From assembly GCF_964275005.1 (NCBI RefSeq), contig NC_092697.1, positions 13,499,327-13,563,326 on the forward strand: a stretch of 64,000 nt of DNA, in the 5' to 3' direction. The notes beneath the pieces were generated by a model. It made no database searches. It was not told the origin of the DNA and saw only the letters and a list, made by a program, of their open reading frames with translations. Of the stretch, positions 34,505 to 45,890 are shown one piece after another. The stretch's first letter is position 1; each line of letters starts with the position of its first letter. The stretch is from Diadema setosum. Lineage: Eukaryota; Echinodermata; Echinoidea; Diadematoida; Diadematidae. The position numbers and the translations under genes are program-made.

Positions 34505-37500
34505 TCACGAGGCGGGGAGAGCGAGCTCTGGGTAGATCTTGATGGCTGTGATGCGACCAGCGTAGATGACAAAACCCCAGGTTACCAGGACCAACAAGGC
34601 TAATGCCTGGGAGAGGAGACAGTTAATCACAAACAAAAATCAAAGAGAACCAGGACTTCAATATCAGATTATACCCTCTCAGATTTTACGATGGTCATAC
34701 AAATTGTGACACTTTGCTTTGTTTCTTTAAATGGTAACTTCCTATTCATCTGTCTGCTGGCATTATACATAAGTGTATATGGGGGATTCTTTGTTATTTC
34801 TACTAGTATGGTTGAGGGTCCAATACATTGACACCCTAATGTTTTTTTTATCAACAGAAACTTAAAATATCTCACAATTAGCCTGAAATTTTACTCACAT
34901 GTCAAGAAATTACTCTGAATTTACAAGCATGCATTAAAAATGTGGTTTGTGGTACACACTCCAAGATAACTGCTTTGAACTCGTGGGGTGTTATTTTGAT
35001 GCACTTTTGATTGCACCGTAACTTTAAAACTGGCACCCCTACCCTCCATTGACAACACGTGTGAAATGCACGTAATGCTTTTCCAATGTGCATTTATAAC
35101 CTACGGTATCATTGTTTTGCTGTTGATCTTGTTTAGAATCAGGTTTTTCAGTAATATTTGGACATCTTGAAATCCCCAGTGAAGAATACAAAATCACTGC
35201 GTGTAGTCTCATGCATGAATGTTCATTCTATATGCGCAGTGCTATAAATAGAGGGGTGTTGGTTTCAATGTACATATTGATGTGTTGGACACTACCATAC
35301 TACAACTCTGATGACTAATAAGAAATGGAAATTTTGGACAGGTCACAAAACCTCATGACTTACTAGTGAACTCATGGGGTTATATCTAGTCAGTCACAGG
35401 TAGTCTGCCAAATAAAGATACTGCATTCAAATTTTCCTGGTACAATGCATACAATGTACAATGCATGTACGTGTAATTTTAATAAGATTCAGATGGAGGT
35501 ATGTTACAATATTTACATAGGGCCTATCTATCTTTATGGTAATAAAAAATATGTACAACTTCCATGAAAACTGTCCATGCCATGAAAATTTAAACAAGAT
35601 TAGACCAATTAAGTTTATGAAGATTTATTATAATACTGGTAATGTCAGTATTTCTAATCTATAGTGAACTGATGACAGCAAACTACTTAAAAGTTAAAGG
35701 AAACCAAAACCCAAAGAGAAATGTGGATTGAGTGAAAGCAGCAACATTAGTAGAATACATCAGTGAAAGTTTGAGGAAAATCGGACAATCGATGCAAAAG
35801 TTCAGAAGTTTTAAAGTTTTGGTGTTGGAACCGCTGGATGAGGAGACTACTGGAGATTATGACGTATGCGTGGACAAAAATATAAAGAAAATATAAAGGG
35901 AATTTCATAAAAATGCATTTTTCATGCAAATTACACATTCCATCAACTTGATACTGACATATGTTAAGGGTAACAATTATTCCCCCTGCTTTCTGAAAGC
36001 GGTTAGTCAAGTGCTCTTTCATTATGCTAGAAAAGTGAATTTTTGTGGAATTTTCTTTATATTTTCTTCATCGATTGTTGTCCAAACATGATGTCATGAA
36101 CTCTAGTAGTCTCCTCATCCAGCTGTTCCAACACCAAAACTTAAAAAATTTATAACTTTTGCATCGATTGTCTGATTTTCCTCAAACTGTTACTGATGTG
36201 CTCTACTAATGTTGCTGCTTTCACTCAATCCACATTTCTCTTTGGGTTTTGGTTCCCTTTAACCACAAATAAAATACTGTAAAAGTGGAAATTTTCGCGG
36301 TGTTCAAATTTTCGCGCATTTCGCGCAACCAGAAACTAGCGCAAAAATAAAAGCACGCGAATATTTTTGCTTGCCATATGTGCCTGTGCGTGATGTGTTG
36401 ATTCCGCGGAATTAAAAACACGCGAAACTCTTCCGACCCGGCCAAGCGCGAAAAATTAGTCACGCGAAAATATCCACTTTTACAGTAACACCCCACGCCT
36501 TCGAAGCAGTTATCTAGTTGGAGCATGTATTACTGCAAATCGCACTTTTAATGCGCGCTTGTGAATTCAGAGTATTTTCGTTACGTGCGAGTAAAATTTC
36601 AGGCAAATTGTTTTGTAAGATATTTTAAATTTCTATTGATAGAAAAACATTAGGGTGTCGATGCACTGGACACCCAACCATACTACCGAGTATTCCACTG
36701 TATGTAGGCTCTTGCCTCTGAAAGATGGAAACTAAAATTTCAGTGAACTCTAGCTGACTTACCAGGTCTACAATTGAATTGTATTTGGGGGTGGGAGGTG
36801 CCATACCTACCGTACCTAACCAGGACAATCTGACTCTTCTTACCGAATGATCAAGTGCATGTGTGTGTAAAAACATGACAATTTCTGAGCAACACAAACT
36901 CTCTCCAAGAATACCTTCAGAAATCCCACATCACACCAGATTAGGCCTCCCATGACGATTCTTGATCAGAAATTCGACTATCCACGTACTGTATGGATCT
37001 GGAACCACCTACCAAACAATGCTGTCACTGTACCTACTGTTGATACCTTCCAGAAGGCTGCCCTACCAATCATCAGGTTGCAGCCTCCCGTAGGGTCCAA
37101 AATGCTGTAAGCCTTGCAGCCTGATTTTTATTTGCACGCACATGACACTTGACTGTAAATAAGCTGCATTTGTATATTTATATAGCACTTTCGAGCACCG
37201 TCGGCCAGTGTCATCATCGCACAGTTCATCCCAGTTTAGCTTTCTACGAGCTGCTGCAGGGATTATCCTTTTAAGGTTCAAGGAGATACAAGCTCATTAT
37301 ACATACAGGCCATGGCAACATGAATATGAATCCTGACCTTACCATCAAACTACTACTACAGTTGAACCTCTCGTATCCAGACAAATCGGGACCGGGGCTC
37401 ATCCGGATAAGGGATTTGGCCGGATACGGGAGACTCAATGCTTTATACATGTACATATACATACACATGTACTGATGTAGCCCATTGTAGTCCCACATGT

Positions 37501-38943
37501 AGTTATGTGTATACTGCAACCTTTTCATTGTTATACTCAGTAACAGACCCCAAAATAGAGGTGTATGTTAATGTTGGAAGTAATATGTAAATCATGTGTG
37601 TTTGTGTAGGAGTTCTCAAGAAGTTGGGAATCCCCCTTTCCTCCCGTAATTATTTAAAAAAAATAAAAAATAAAAAAAAAAATCACGGCGAGATTGCGTC
37701 CGTATAATAGAGAGATCCGGATAAAGGGAGGCCGGATAAGAGAGGTTCAACTGTACATGTAGTTTAACCCCCTCTGCCTCTTCTACTAAATTACTCCTAC
37801 TCCCTTGACTAGCCTGGTCATTCCTCACTGATCCTAGAACTAAGCCCCTGTATCATTGTGTATGATGGCTGAACACACATGAACGCCTGTCGTAGGCAGA
37901 AGGTTAGCTCCGCACGCCCACCTAACAAAAGGTTAGCCTGGTTATTGGCTTGACATAGAACTACACACTGACTGTACCATGAATGATCTATTTCTGTCCG
38001 CACAATATCTTCAAGCTTTAGTGAGATGTACTCAGTATCTAGCAAGGAGGTTCTAGAGAATGGAGTCACAACTGTCTTATTTCCTTTGCTTGATGTTCGA
38101 AGCCGTGCTCAAAAATATTTGAAGCATGTGCCAAACAGGATCTGCTGCGCAGATACGAAGACAACTGACTCGTGTCTCATTGCATAATCACCAGCCACTT
38201 TCAAAGGAAGATATGTCTTTGTGATGGTATTTACTTTTCGCTATCCCTTCTTATAAAAGGTAGTTGGTACAGACATGAGGATGCGCGAATAGAAGTTGAG
38301 CAAAAAAAGATGAAAATTACTCGACTGGGCATACCCGGACACTAATCTGATAGATCTATCTATCAATAAAGTCCTAACTTGAAGATTATTCCATATTAGT
38401 TTAATTTGTGGATATCGAAATTAAGCCGAAAAGTGATAAAACCAGCTTTCCAGGATGGAATTTTCACATGAAGCTCTGATTTACACTTTTGCACAAATTT
38501 CTGGACGGGATTGACTTTTGTTTTCCTTTTACATGCTTTATCATTAAGTGAAATTTCATTCATTTAATAAATAAACCAACCTACGTGTAAGTAAGCAAAA
38601 TATGGCCAACATTATGATAACGTTCAAAATGAATCTTCAATCATCAACGGCACAAGTGCACTGTGGAATTCTTTTGTACATCAACAGAAATCTGAAAATA
38701 ACTGTTTGAATAATTACAGCCAGTTGGAACTCCATATATGGTTGGACCTACTACTCATCGACTGCCTGATTTTTATTTGTTTGATAAGAATATTTAACAC
38801 TGAAATTCACATTAAGACTCGACCTACATGATTGAGAAAATCCAGCACTATTACTGTTGTATTAATAAAAAGATCAACAACGTTGAAGAAACACTCACCA
38901 ACGCTATTGTAGTATCTACCGCTTGTTTGCTCAGTATTATCAT
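34505..38943 (-). CDS. SMIM27: SMIM27-like small integral membrane protein (two exons)
   Basis: Coding exons are complement(38899-38943) and complement(34505-34606). Exon 1 encodes MIILSKQAVDTTIAL and ends at a GTGAGT donor. Exon 2 follows a CTCCTCTCCCAG acceptor, starts ALALLVLVTWGFVIYAG and ends YPELALPAS, TGA, then a second stop TAG. The junction is phase 0 and the protein has 48 residues. A single hydrophobic helix spans about residues 13-31, with a short basic segment and a KIYP motif after it. From memory, human SMIM27 (55 residues) reads LLLAIVLISWGCIIYA in the same place and has a KKYP motif after the helix. The two align without gaps from residue 1 to the end of the helix, sharing S5, D10 and the W-G-x-x-I-Y-A block. 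Human SMIM27 was first named TOPORS-AS1, and TOPORS lies divergently next to this gene here too. Molecular function is not established. An upstream short frame overlaps the start codon. Confidence 0.85.
35694..36262. mobile_element. TTAA-flanked long inverted-repeat MITE in the SMIM27 intron
   Basis: Begins TTAAAGGAAACCAAAACCC and ends GGGTTTTGGTTCCCTTTAA. Arms of well over 150 bp share blocks such as GTGGATTGAGTGAAAGCAGC and their complements, with a spacer of about 200 bp. A decayed relative lies at 54053-54505. Confidence 0.8.
36277..36485. mobile_element. TA-flanked MITE in the SMIM27 intron
   Basis: Left end CTGTAAAAGTGGAAATTTTC and right end CGCGAAAATATCCACTTTTACAG are inverted copies with TA on both sides. 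The interior is CGCG-rich and non-coding. It sits only 14 bp from the preceding MITE. Confidence 0.8.
36490..37355. other. SMIM27 intron sequence without further recognised content
   Basis: Short open frames only. A segment near 37170-37290 (CCGTCGGCCAGTGTCATCATCG) is slightly GC-richer but carries no recognised exon. Confidence 0.4.
37359..37753. mobile_element. pogo/Tigger-like MITE, copy 1 (SMIM27 intron)
   Basis: Inverted ends CAGTTGAACCTCTCGTATCC and GGATAAGAGAGGTTCAACTG, with TA at both edges (37357-37358 and 37754-37755). The CAGTTGAACCTC-type terminus and TA target are typical of the pogo/Tigger branch of Tc1/mariner. There is no transposase. Subterminal ATCCGGATAA motifs are repeated. 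A second copy in the opposite orientation is at 56131-56519. Confidence 0.85.
37756..38898. other. First part of the SMIM27 intron
   Basis: Runs from the exon 1 donor at 38898 to the pogo-like MITE. AT-rich, no further exon recognised. Confidence 0.45.
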
Positions 38944-39130
38944 GTCTGATAGACGTGGATCATCATATCATCTGGGCAAATACCTGCTGGTTGCTGAGTC
39001 TCTTCTTCCCACACTTTTCCTAATTTTCACCGCTTTCTTCGTGTTTTCTTCGCGCAGTCCCCGTAGACGTTTGTCGTTCCGGTACATTTGTACTGTGTAT
39101 CATACGAGACAACACACAACACTACCACCG
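38944..39130 (-). promoter_or_regulatory. SMIM27: SMIM27 leader and probable promoter
   Basis: Upstream of the start codon on the minus strand lies a moderately GC-richer, purine-rich segment. It holds ACCGGAAC, an ETS-type core, near 39076-39085. An upstream frame (ATGATGATCCACGTCTATCA..., 8 codons) ends in a TGA that overlaps the main ATG as ATGA. The transcription start is not defined. Confidence 0.4.
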
Positions 39131-39199
39131 GACCCTGCTCGCTATGGTTTAATATGGTGGCCGAAAAGGGGAAAATACAAGCGAGAAACGAGACAATCG

Positions 39200-39320
39200 T
39201 TTCCCCCCCCCCCCCCCCCCCACAGCTCTGTTTGTTTGTTTGTTTGTTTGTTTGTTTGTTTGTTTGTTTTTTGTTTTTGTTTTTTTTTTTGTTTTTTTTT
39301 TTTTTTGGGGGGGGGGGTGA
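39200..39320. repeat. Poly(C), (TTTG)n and poly(T)/poly(G) cluster
   Basis: In order: about 18 C, a (TTTG)n block of about 36 bp (39231-39268), a T-rich stretch and about 11 G. Composition alone makes the open frames seen here. Confidence 0.85.
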
Positions 39321-39421
39321 GGGCATACTAGATGCATAACGTTGTGAGACAATGCACGATTCTAAATAATGTTATGATCTGTTTCTTTAATTGTCTCTTT
39401 CTTTCAAGTAAGAATATAATA

Positions 39422-39580
39422 CAGTTGCGGATCCAGAAGGGGGCGCAACCGGCGCACCCCCCCTTTTTTTTAATTAAAAACAAAAGAAATAAAAAGAAAA
39501 AAGGAAATGAAACCCGGGAGTTGCACCAAAATTATTAGTTGCGCCCCTCCCCCTTTATGGAATTGCTGATGGTTAGTATC
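39422..39580. mobile_element. GGCGGATCCAG-type short repeat, copy 1
   Basis: Starts ACAGTTGCGGATCCAGAAGG, followed by GGGGCGC, an A-rich segment and GCGCCCCTCCCCC with TATGGAATT. The layout matches the copy at 43922-44076, but the right terminus has decayed. Confidence 0.55.
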
Positions 39581-39968
39581 AGATACCCAGACTGTGCAAT
39601 TTTAAGCTCAGTGTTCGGCTTCCATAATAACAGTAAAGTTTCCGAGTTTTCGGTACTTTAACAAATCAGTATAGTGGTATTAGTCACAACCACATTGCCT
39701 AGTAGACATGACGAAGAGTGTATAAGAGACCATAGGGGAGGTCACTAAACTGGGACGTTCCCTTCCCGATCCCCATGGAATTTGGCAAGTTTTCTATCTA
39801 ATCATTATCAAGTTTCATTATAGGCACAGTCTTGGGGACCTAACAGTATGTAGGGCCTACAATACTTATGCATTCCCACTTCAAATTGCCACACCCTATG
39901 ATTAAAAGAGGGAGGGGGAGGGAGAAGGGTAAGGATGAGACGCAATCTTAGTTACTGGCCAATAATCA

Positions 39969-40168
39969 GGGCCGACGGAACGTTTTCAAAAGTGGGGAGG
40001 GGGCACTTCCGGGTTTCTTCAGCTGACAAGCAAAAAGAAAAAAAAAAAGAAAAAAAATGGGGGCCCAAAGTGGTGACACCTTATGCATTCCTTTGTATGA
40101 TGCAAAAAAGTGGAGGGGGCCGAGCCCCCTGCCCCCCCCCCCCCCCCCCCGTTCCGGTTCCACCGGCC
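39969..40168. mobile_element. Short inverted-repeat element with GGCCG(G/A)(T/C)GGAAC ends
   Basis: Left end GGGCCGACGGAACG and right end CGTTCCGGTTCCACCGGCC are imperfect inverted copies. The interior has an A-rich run and a G/C-rich half with AAAGTGG-GGGGGC repeated at both sides. Non-coding. Confidence 0.55.
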
Positions 40169-40175
40169 ATAATAA

Positions 40176-40326
40176 TAGGGAGCTTTAGATTTTAGACTTG
40201 CGGACGTTCAAAGAGAAAAAAACATGATCTGAGCGTGCGCAGTAAGTTGATCCGCGCTACTGCGCACGCTCAGATCATGTTTTTTTCTCTTTGAACGTCC
40301 GTGCGTCTAAAATCTAAAGCTCCCTA
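40176..40326. mobile_element. Near-perfect foldback element (~66-bp arms)
   Basis: Arms begin GGGAGCTTTAGATTTTAGAC and end GTCTAAAATCTAAAGCTCCC, flanked by TA. They match almost base for base, apart from a 4-nt TTGC/GTGC difference, around a loop of about 13 nt. The central arm contains GATCTGAGCGTGCGCAGTA. The near identity implies recent origin or gene conversion between arms. Confidence 0.85.
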
Positions 40327-40638
40327 ATGTATAAAAAACTCCATCACCGTGGCCCTCCATCCCTCCATCCCTCCCCACCCCTGTTCTCTCTTCTATCTTC
40401 TATCAGAAGTACATGTAACATATATACCCATTTTCAAATCCTTTTTTGAAAAATCAGTTTATGTATATGTTCATATTTTGTTGTTATACTTTGTATAAGC
40501 CTAGATATGGTTTTCCTTGAACTTGTATCGGCAACAAAAATTTGCTATTGGAAATAAATTTTCATTTGAAATTGAAATATATAGATATATATGTATACAT
40601 ATATGTATATACATATATATATATATAAATATATATAT

Positions 40639-42232
40639 ATGAAGACTTTTATCGCAAAACAAGCTAACTCCATTCTTGATAAGTTGAGATATCTGTATTT
40701 GTGATTAAAGCTGCTAAAAAAACCAAAGAAAATAATTAGAAAATGCAGGATATTTTCAATGGTATGGTATGGTAATTTATTTCCGTAAATATAAAACTCA
40801 ACATTACAAATCATGTGATACAAAAACTCATAAATAATACGGCTGGATAGCCTTACTCAGCGAAGAGGACCATTATGGTCCCGCTGTTTTACAGGAGGGT
40901 CCAGTATAAATTAAAGTAATACAGTTTCTTCAATTAAACAACAAATCAAAATATATACAGTGAGAAGAAAGAAAAAAACATAAGAAAAGAAAAGAAAAGG
41001 AAAAAGAAAGAAATTGAAAAATAACATTTCCCATTAATTTATGTATTAGTAATCTGTCATGTACTGACTTATATCAAACATAAGAAGAGATGTGCTCTTG
41101 CAGTGATCGCTTGAAAATATCTATACTGGTTGCTTTTTTTTATTGACAAAGGGAGTGAATTGAACTCCCTACTACCTCTGTATGAAACCATTCTCTTACA
41201 ATAATTTGTTCTTGGAATATCAAGGTGTAAATTGAAATTAGACCGCAATGAATACAAATTTTCTGTGGGTTCAAATTTATCAGTCAAATAAGACGGTGTC
41301 ATGTTATGTAATGCCTTGTAAACTAATTGCAGTAGATGCTGTTTACGTCGAGAGACAAAATAATCCCATTGGAGAGTTTGGTGCACTTGATGGGTAGATA
41401 TGTGAGAATATGGATTTATGTTCAAAATTATTCTTCCAGCTCTATTCTGAAGTTTTTGAATCATATTTGCATGATTACGCTTTCCAGAATCCCAAACAAC
41501 GTCGGCATAATCAAACTGTGGTAAAATGAAAGACTTGTATAAATTCATACTTTGTTCATTGATTATATGCCTAAGTCTGCCCATGAAGCTCACCATTTTA
41601 CTCACTTTTTTACAAATACTTTCAACTCAGTTGTGTATTCCAATTTAATTCCGCATCTACTGATACCCCTAAGTGTTTCACATGATCTACCTGTTCCAAT
41701 TTTTTCCCATTTACATTCAAATTTAATTTATTACATTTGTTCAGTGACTTTATATTTCCAATAAACATACATACTGTTTTATCACAGTTTAGACTCAGTC
41801 TGTTTTTACACATCCAGTCAGAGATCGTATTTAATTCCTGTTGCAATTTCTGTTGAACAGTATGAGGATTTTTACTTGAAAAATGCAAAACAGTGTCATC
41901 AGCGTATAGATGGATTTTACAATTTTCAACAGTTTTAACCATGTCATTTATATAAAAGGCAAACAGTAAAGGTCCCAATATTGATCCTTGAGGTACGCCA
42001 TATGAAATACATTGTTCGCGTGATAATGTGTTTCCTACTTGAGTTACAATTCGTCGATTTTGTAAATATTCCCTAAACCACATTATACTGGAATCGTAAC
42101 TGCTAGAATATTCCTTGTTATGTCACAAGTGAGGTATTGCTGGAAAGGTTTAATTTTGCTCTATCTGATGATGGACATCCTTTGAAATGTTTGATAATGG
42201 CGCTTAGCTCATTTTGCATTAAAACTCTTCAT
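40639..42232. mobile_element. (TA)n-associated MITE split by a LINE
   Basis: Left end ATGAAGACTTTTATCGCAAA and right end ATTTTGCATTAAAACTCTTCAT are inverted copies over about 40 bp. Each is set against TA microsatellite DNA. The MITE halves are 40639-40758 and about 42120-42232; a LINE occupies the middle. The left half shares its interior with 52555-52698. Confidence 0.7.
40759..42118 (-). mobile_element. 5'-truncated LINE (CR1/Jockey-like) with reverse transcriptase
   Basis: On the minus strand 41622-42083 (and a few codons upstream) encodes the reverse-transcriptase core with GVPQGSILGPLLF and LYADDTVLHF, the catalytic YADD box. 41069-41605 continues with the thumb/C-terminal region (FILPQFDYADVVW, KLQNRAGRII). 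The two parts are in different frames: one frameshift lies near 41610-41625, after HLGVSVDAELNW. The endonuclease domain and the 5' part are missing. The 3' end, at the low-coordinate side, is a short TACCA tandem, typical of this group. It is inserted inside a MITE. Confidence 0.85.
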
Positions 42233-42239
42233 ATATATA

Positions 42240-43385
42240 TATACATGACATTATATACATATATATATATATATTATGTAATCATATAGAAATCTAGGGA
42301 TAGAAAGATATAGAGATTTATGCAGGGCGGGACGGGCTTGGTTTGTTTCATTACTCTCGCAAGTGCGATCTCCTTAGAGATTGTTGTTTATAAATCCTCC
42401 GGTCACGACTGGTTTTGAGGCGAGAAGGCAAGGCAACAAAGAGATATCACCTTCAAGACACACCGGCAGTCTTAATTACAATCACAGAATATAGTTCCAT
42501 CAGCGTTCGATGATTTTTTTCTACTCTCTTTCAGAGCGTTGCATACGAAAGAGTCAGAGAAGTATTTGTCTCATTTAGTATAGGTGAACAAAACATGAAC
42601 ACGTCAAGAACAATATGCCGAATAAAAATACCCCAAAGAGTGTGCTGCTTTCAAACTAAGTTCAATTTCCGAAGTATAATTTTCCCATTAAAACACTTTG
42701 AAGAAGTTTTTTTTTTTTCATGATTGTTTATTATGAGTAACATTGAATCTACGTGATCTTGCGTACATGCATTCGGTATTTAGAGTTAGTGCATCATCAA
42801 TCCTTTTTGCTGTTGTACAATATAAGTAATATTCATCAAAGGCTGCAAGTAAGATATGTTGATGCAAATATATTGTGCATCTATTATCATACAACAATTT
42901 TCACATCTTGAGTACAATGTATTACAGAAATGACATAACTCTTTACTCACTCATATGCACTTGATAAGAACTATGATTTATCGTAACTGAATTTATTACG
43001 TTTATACACAATAACAATATTCTGAATTATGTTTTTTTGTTGCATATCTTATGGCATTTTAAAAAGTGCGATTAGATATGCATGCATTATGAAAAGGACC
43101 CATCACTGAGGATTCCAGACATTAATTCCCCCTCAAAAAAAAACAAAAACAAACAAAACATGGGACATTTCTGCGTATAGCATGCAATGCAGGGGTGTCA
43201 CTGCAGGTTTTGTTGAGGATATGCGTGTCTTGGGGAGGGGCGGTTACTCGTGGGGAGGAAGCAGTGCTTGTATAGTGACGCTAGAGCCACTTTTTACCAT
43301 TTGCAGATGGAAAAAGCCAGCTTTAGCGTTTGAAAATACAATGTACTTCTAAAATGTGAATTAGGGATAGAAACAAACAATGTGA
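42240..43385. other. Gene-free AT-rich spacer
   Basis: No gene or transposon end recognised. Confidence 0.45.
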
Positions 43386-43396
43386 AAATGTTAATC

Positions 43397-43526
43397 CAAT
43401 CCAATTCAGTTCAATTCAATTCAATTCATTTCAATTCAATTCAATTCAATTCAATTCAATTCAATTCAATTCAATTCAATTCAATTCAATTCATTTCAAT
43501 TCAATTTAATTCAATTCAATTCAATC
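43397..43526. repeat. (AATTC)n pentanucleotide array
   Basis: About 130 bp of TTCAA/AATTC repeats with a few TTTCAA variants. On the minus strand this would be the tandem tail of a LINE 3' end, with TTTTCCAGCAAAACATAAAA beside it, but no reverse transcriptase is attached. Confidence 0.85.
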
Positions 43527-43921
43527 ATTTTTCATTCTTTTTTTCCAGCAAAACATAAAACAGAATAAATCAGGATGACGGGCATGTATTCAACTTTGCA
43601 TGATAGATAATGGTTAAAAAAAAATTATGATAAACTACAAAGTTATGTTTAAAGGGGAAAAAATAAATTGAGAGGTCCACTTAAAAAGCATGCCTGTATA
43701 CTGTGAACCACTCAAAGGATTCATCATTAATCAGCATAATTAATGTTAAGCATTGTTAGATATACAAAATGTGAACAAAGGTTATATCAAAATCGTTTCT
43801 ACATTATAAATCGTCTAAACAGTTATGACTTATTGAGGAAATAATTTGTGATACCTTTTACATATATTTATGGCTTTATTGCGAAATTTTATATGGTAGG
43901 ATGTTTTGCGATACAACTGAA

Positions 43922-44076
43922 CCAGTGGCGGATCCAGACGGGTGCGTCCCTTTTATCTTCTGTTAAAACAAAAGAAATAAAAAAATAAAAATGGGGCGTG
44001 TGCGCCCCCTTAAAATAAAATGTCGTAAAGGCGCCCTCGAAATCCCCCTTACGGAATTCAGGGATCTGCCACTGTG
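43922..44076. mobile_element. GGCGGATCCAG-type short repeat, copy 2
   Basis: Left end CAGTGGCGGATCCAGACGGG and right end GGGATCTGCCACTG are inverted. The middle is A-rich and flanked by GGGGCG / CGCCCC blocks. It resembles 39422-39580. Confidence 0.65.
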
Positions 44077-44079
44077 AAC

Positions 44080-45155
44080 TTAAGTATATAGATACAAATG
44101 AATCAAATGTGATAACTCAAGTTATTATTTTTAGTGGCGGGGAGGGGGGGGTACTGCCCCCAGATGCTGCTGACTTCTTAATGGCAAGGGGGTAATGCTC
44201 CCCACCCTTACTTTCGATAGGAAGAATATCTGAGTGAAACCCTCGGAAAATGCTCCGGTTTGCTTGCATTGTTTTAAAGCTAAAACACAGTGTACGTGTG
44301 AGCGGGGAGAGTCTGTACCCCCCCCCCCCCCGTGGGCCCCTTACATTGCAGGATTTACTATAATGTTGGTACACGGCCTGGTGAAATTTGTGTTGTATGA
44401 CTTAGCACTAAACATAAAAATATACGTAGTACCTGCAGGAATGAACTAGACTTCCTTGGCACACATGTACTACAATAGGTTGCTCTACTCTCTCTGACTC
44501 AAGCAACACATTTGTCGTGTTATAGCAACAAACAAAAAAAGCTAGTAAGTAAATAAATGAATAGATAAATAAGTAATGAATAAATAAATAAAACAATGGA
44601 TAAATAGATGTACAAGTAAAAATGAAAAAAAAACAAGAATGTCGACTTGGATGAATTGAGATGATAAATCATAAGTACATATTTGTAAATGGAAAATGCA
44701 AATTAATTAATTTATAATCACAATAACAACAATAAAGGTAATAGCAAAAAATACGAATTCCACAAATTGGGACATAGAACACCAAAACTTAATCCAAGAA
44801 ACTAACAAGACTTTCAGAGAGCTTTGTAGATTCGATTATGGGGTTAATTCCTCCTCCTTGAATGTGGAACAGGAACGCAAAAAACAAAATGAAAAAAAAG
44901 AATTAAACAAAAAAAAGAAAAAAATAATAATTACAATAAACTAAGTTCATGCATCCCTAAGAGTTCCACCCGAAGATTCTTCCCTTGTGAGGGGGGTACC
45001 ATTGTCCTTCACACCCCCCCCCCCCCCACATACACGCACATACACACCCAATATTTCGCTGCCCCTACGTCATACAACCTGAGACCTTCATGGATACTGA
45101 TTATACCATTAACATACTTCTTCTTTGTCTATTTTCCATCTTGCTTTCTGTTTTG
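44080..45155. other. Spacer upstream of TOPORS
   Basis: Contains a GTGGCGGGGAGGGGGG stretch at 44134, poly(C) runs near 44320 and 45017, and A-rich AAATAAATAAAT repeats at 44545-44610. No gene recognised. Confidence 0.45.
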
Positions 45156-45159
45156 CATT

Positions 45160-45627
45160 TCCTATATCACCCGGTACCCAGCAGCCCAGCGTCAAGCGTC
45201 ATAGGCCTACACCAGTTGAAGGAGGTGGGTGGAAGAGGAGAGGATCCAATCTACATGGTACAATGTATGTCCGGCTACCGGGAATTTCGGAGCCAGTTCG
45301 AAGAGACACCGGGGTTGGGCGGCCTGCGGAGGTGGGGGGGGGGGGGAGGAGTAGGGCAGACGGTACGCCCGGGCAAGGAACAAGTGAGTTCCACACAGTG
45401 AGAACGTTGTGACAGCCGGGCGAGGGGATGGGGTGCAAAGGATTTTGGTGGGGGGGGGGGGCGGCCGGGGACGTGACGTCACTCATTATGTATTCACGAA
45501 GGGTTCTGCGCAGACAGACGGAGGTGGAACTGTGAATTAGCAAAACTCACCGTAAAATTTCACATTAGCATGACTTTCCAAGAGTAGAATCAACTTCGTA
45601 TTTGAATCTTCATTCATTTTCCATAGG
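45160..45627 (+). promoter_or_regulatory. TOPORS: Probable TOPORS promoter and non-coding first exon
   Basis: A GC-rich island in AT-rich DNA, with GGGGCGGCCGGGG-type runs and a perfect cAMP response element TGACGTCA at 45474-45481. The sequence after it ends at a good splice donor (ATAGG|GTGAGTG, donor at 45628). The next acceptor before the coding exon is ATAACTTGCAG at 47209-47219, so a 1.6-kb 5'UTR intron is inferred. The transcription start and exon border are predictions. Confidence 0.5.
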
Positions 45628-45890
45628 GTGAGTGTGCTTAATTCGTTTATGTGTGTCTATGTATTGAGATATCTGCCATTATCTATTGTTGTGTTGTTTC
45701 ATAGGAAACCGTGTCAGAGATTCGGTCGTGGTCCCGCGTATTGAAAATGATGTGTTGTTTTGTATTGTCTTCACAGTGCAATTTCGCGATCGCGATCTCG
45801 TCTTTCATTCGGTGTTTTTAATACTAATAATAGACTTCAGAAGTTTAGGAATTACATAATTGAAATAGATTATTGATAAGTCTGCATGAC

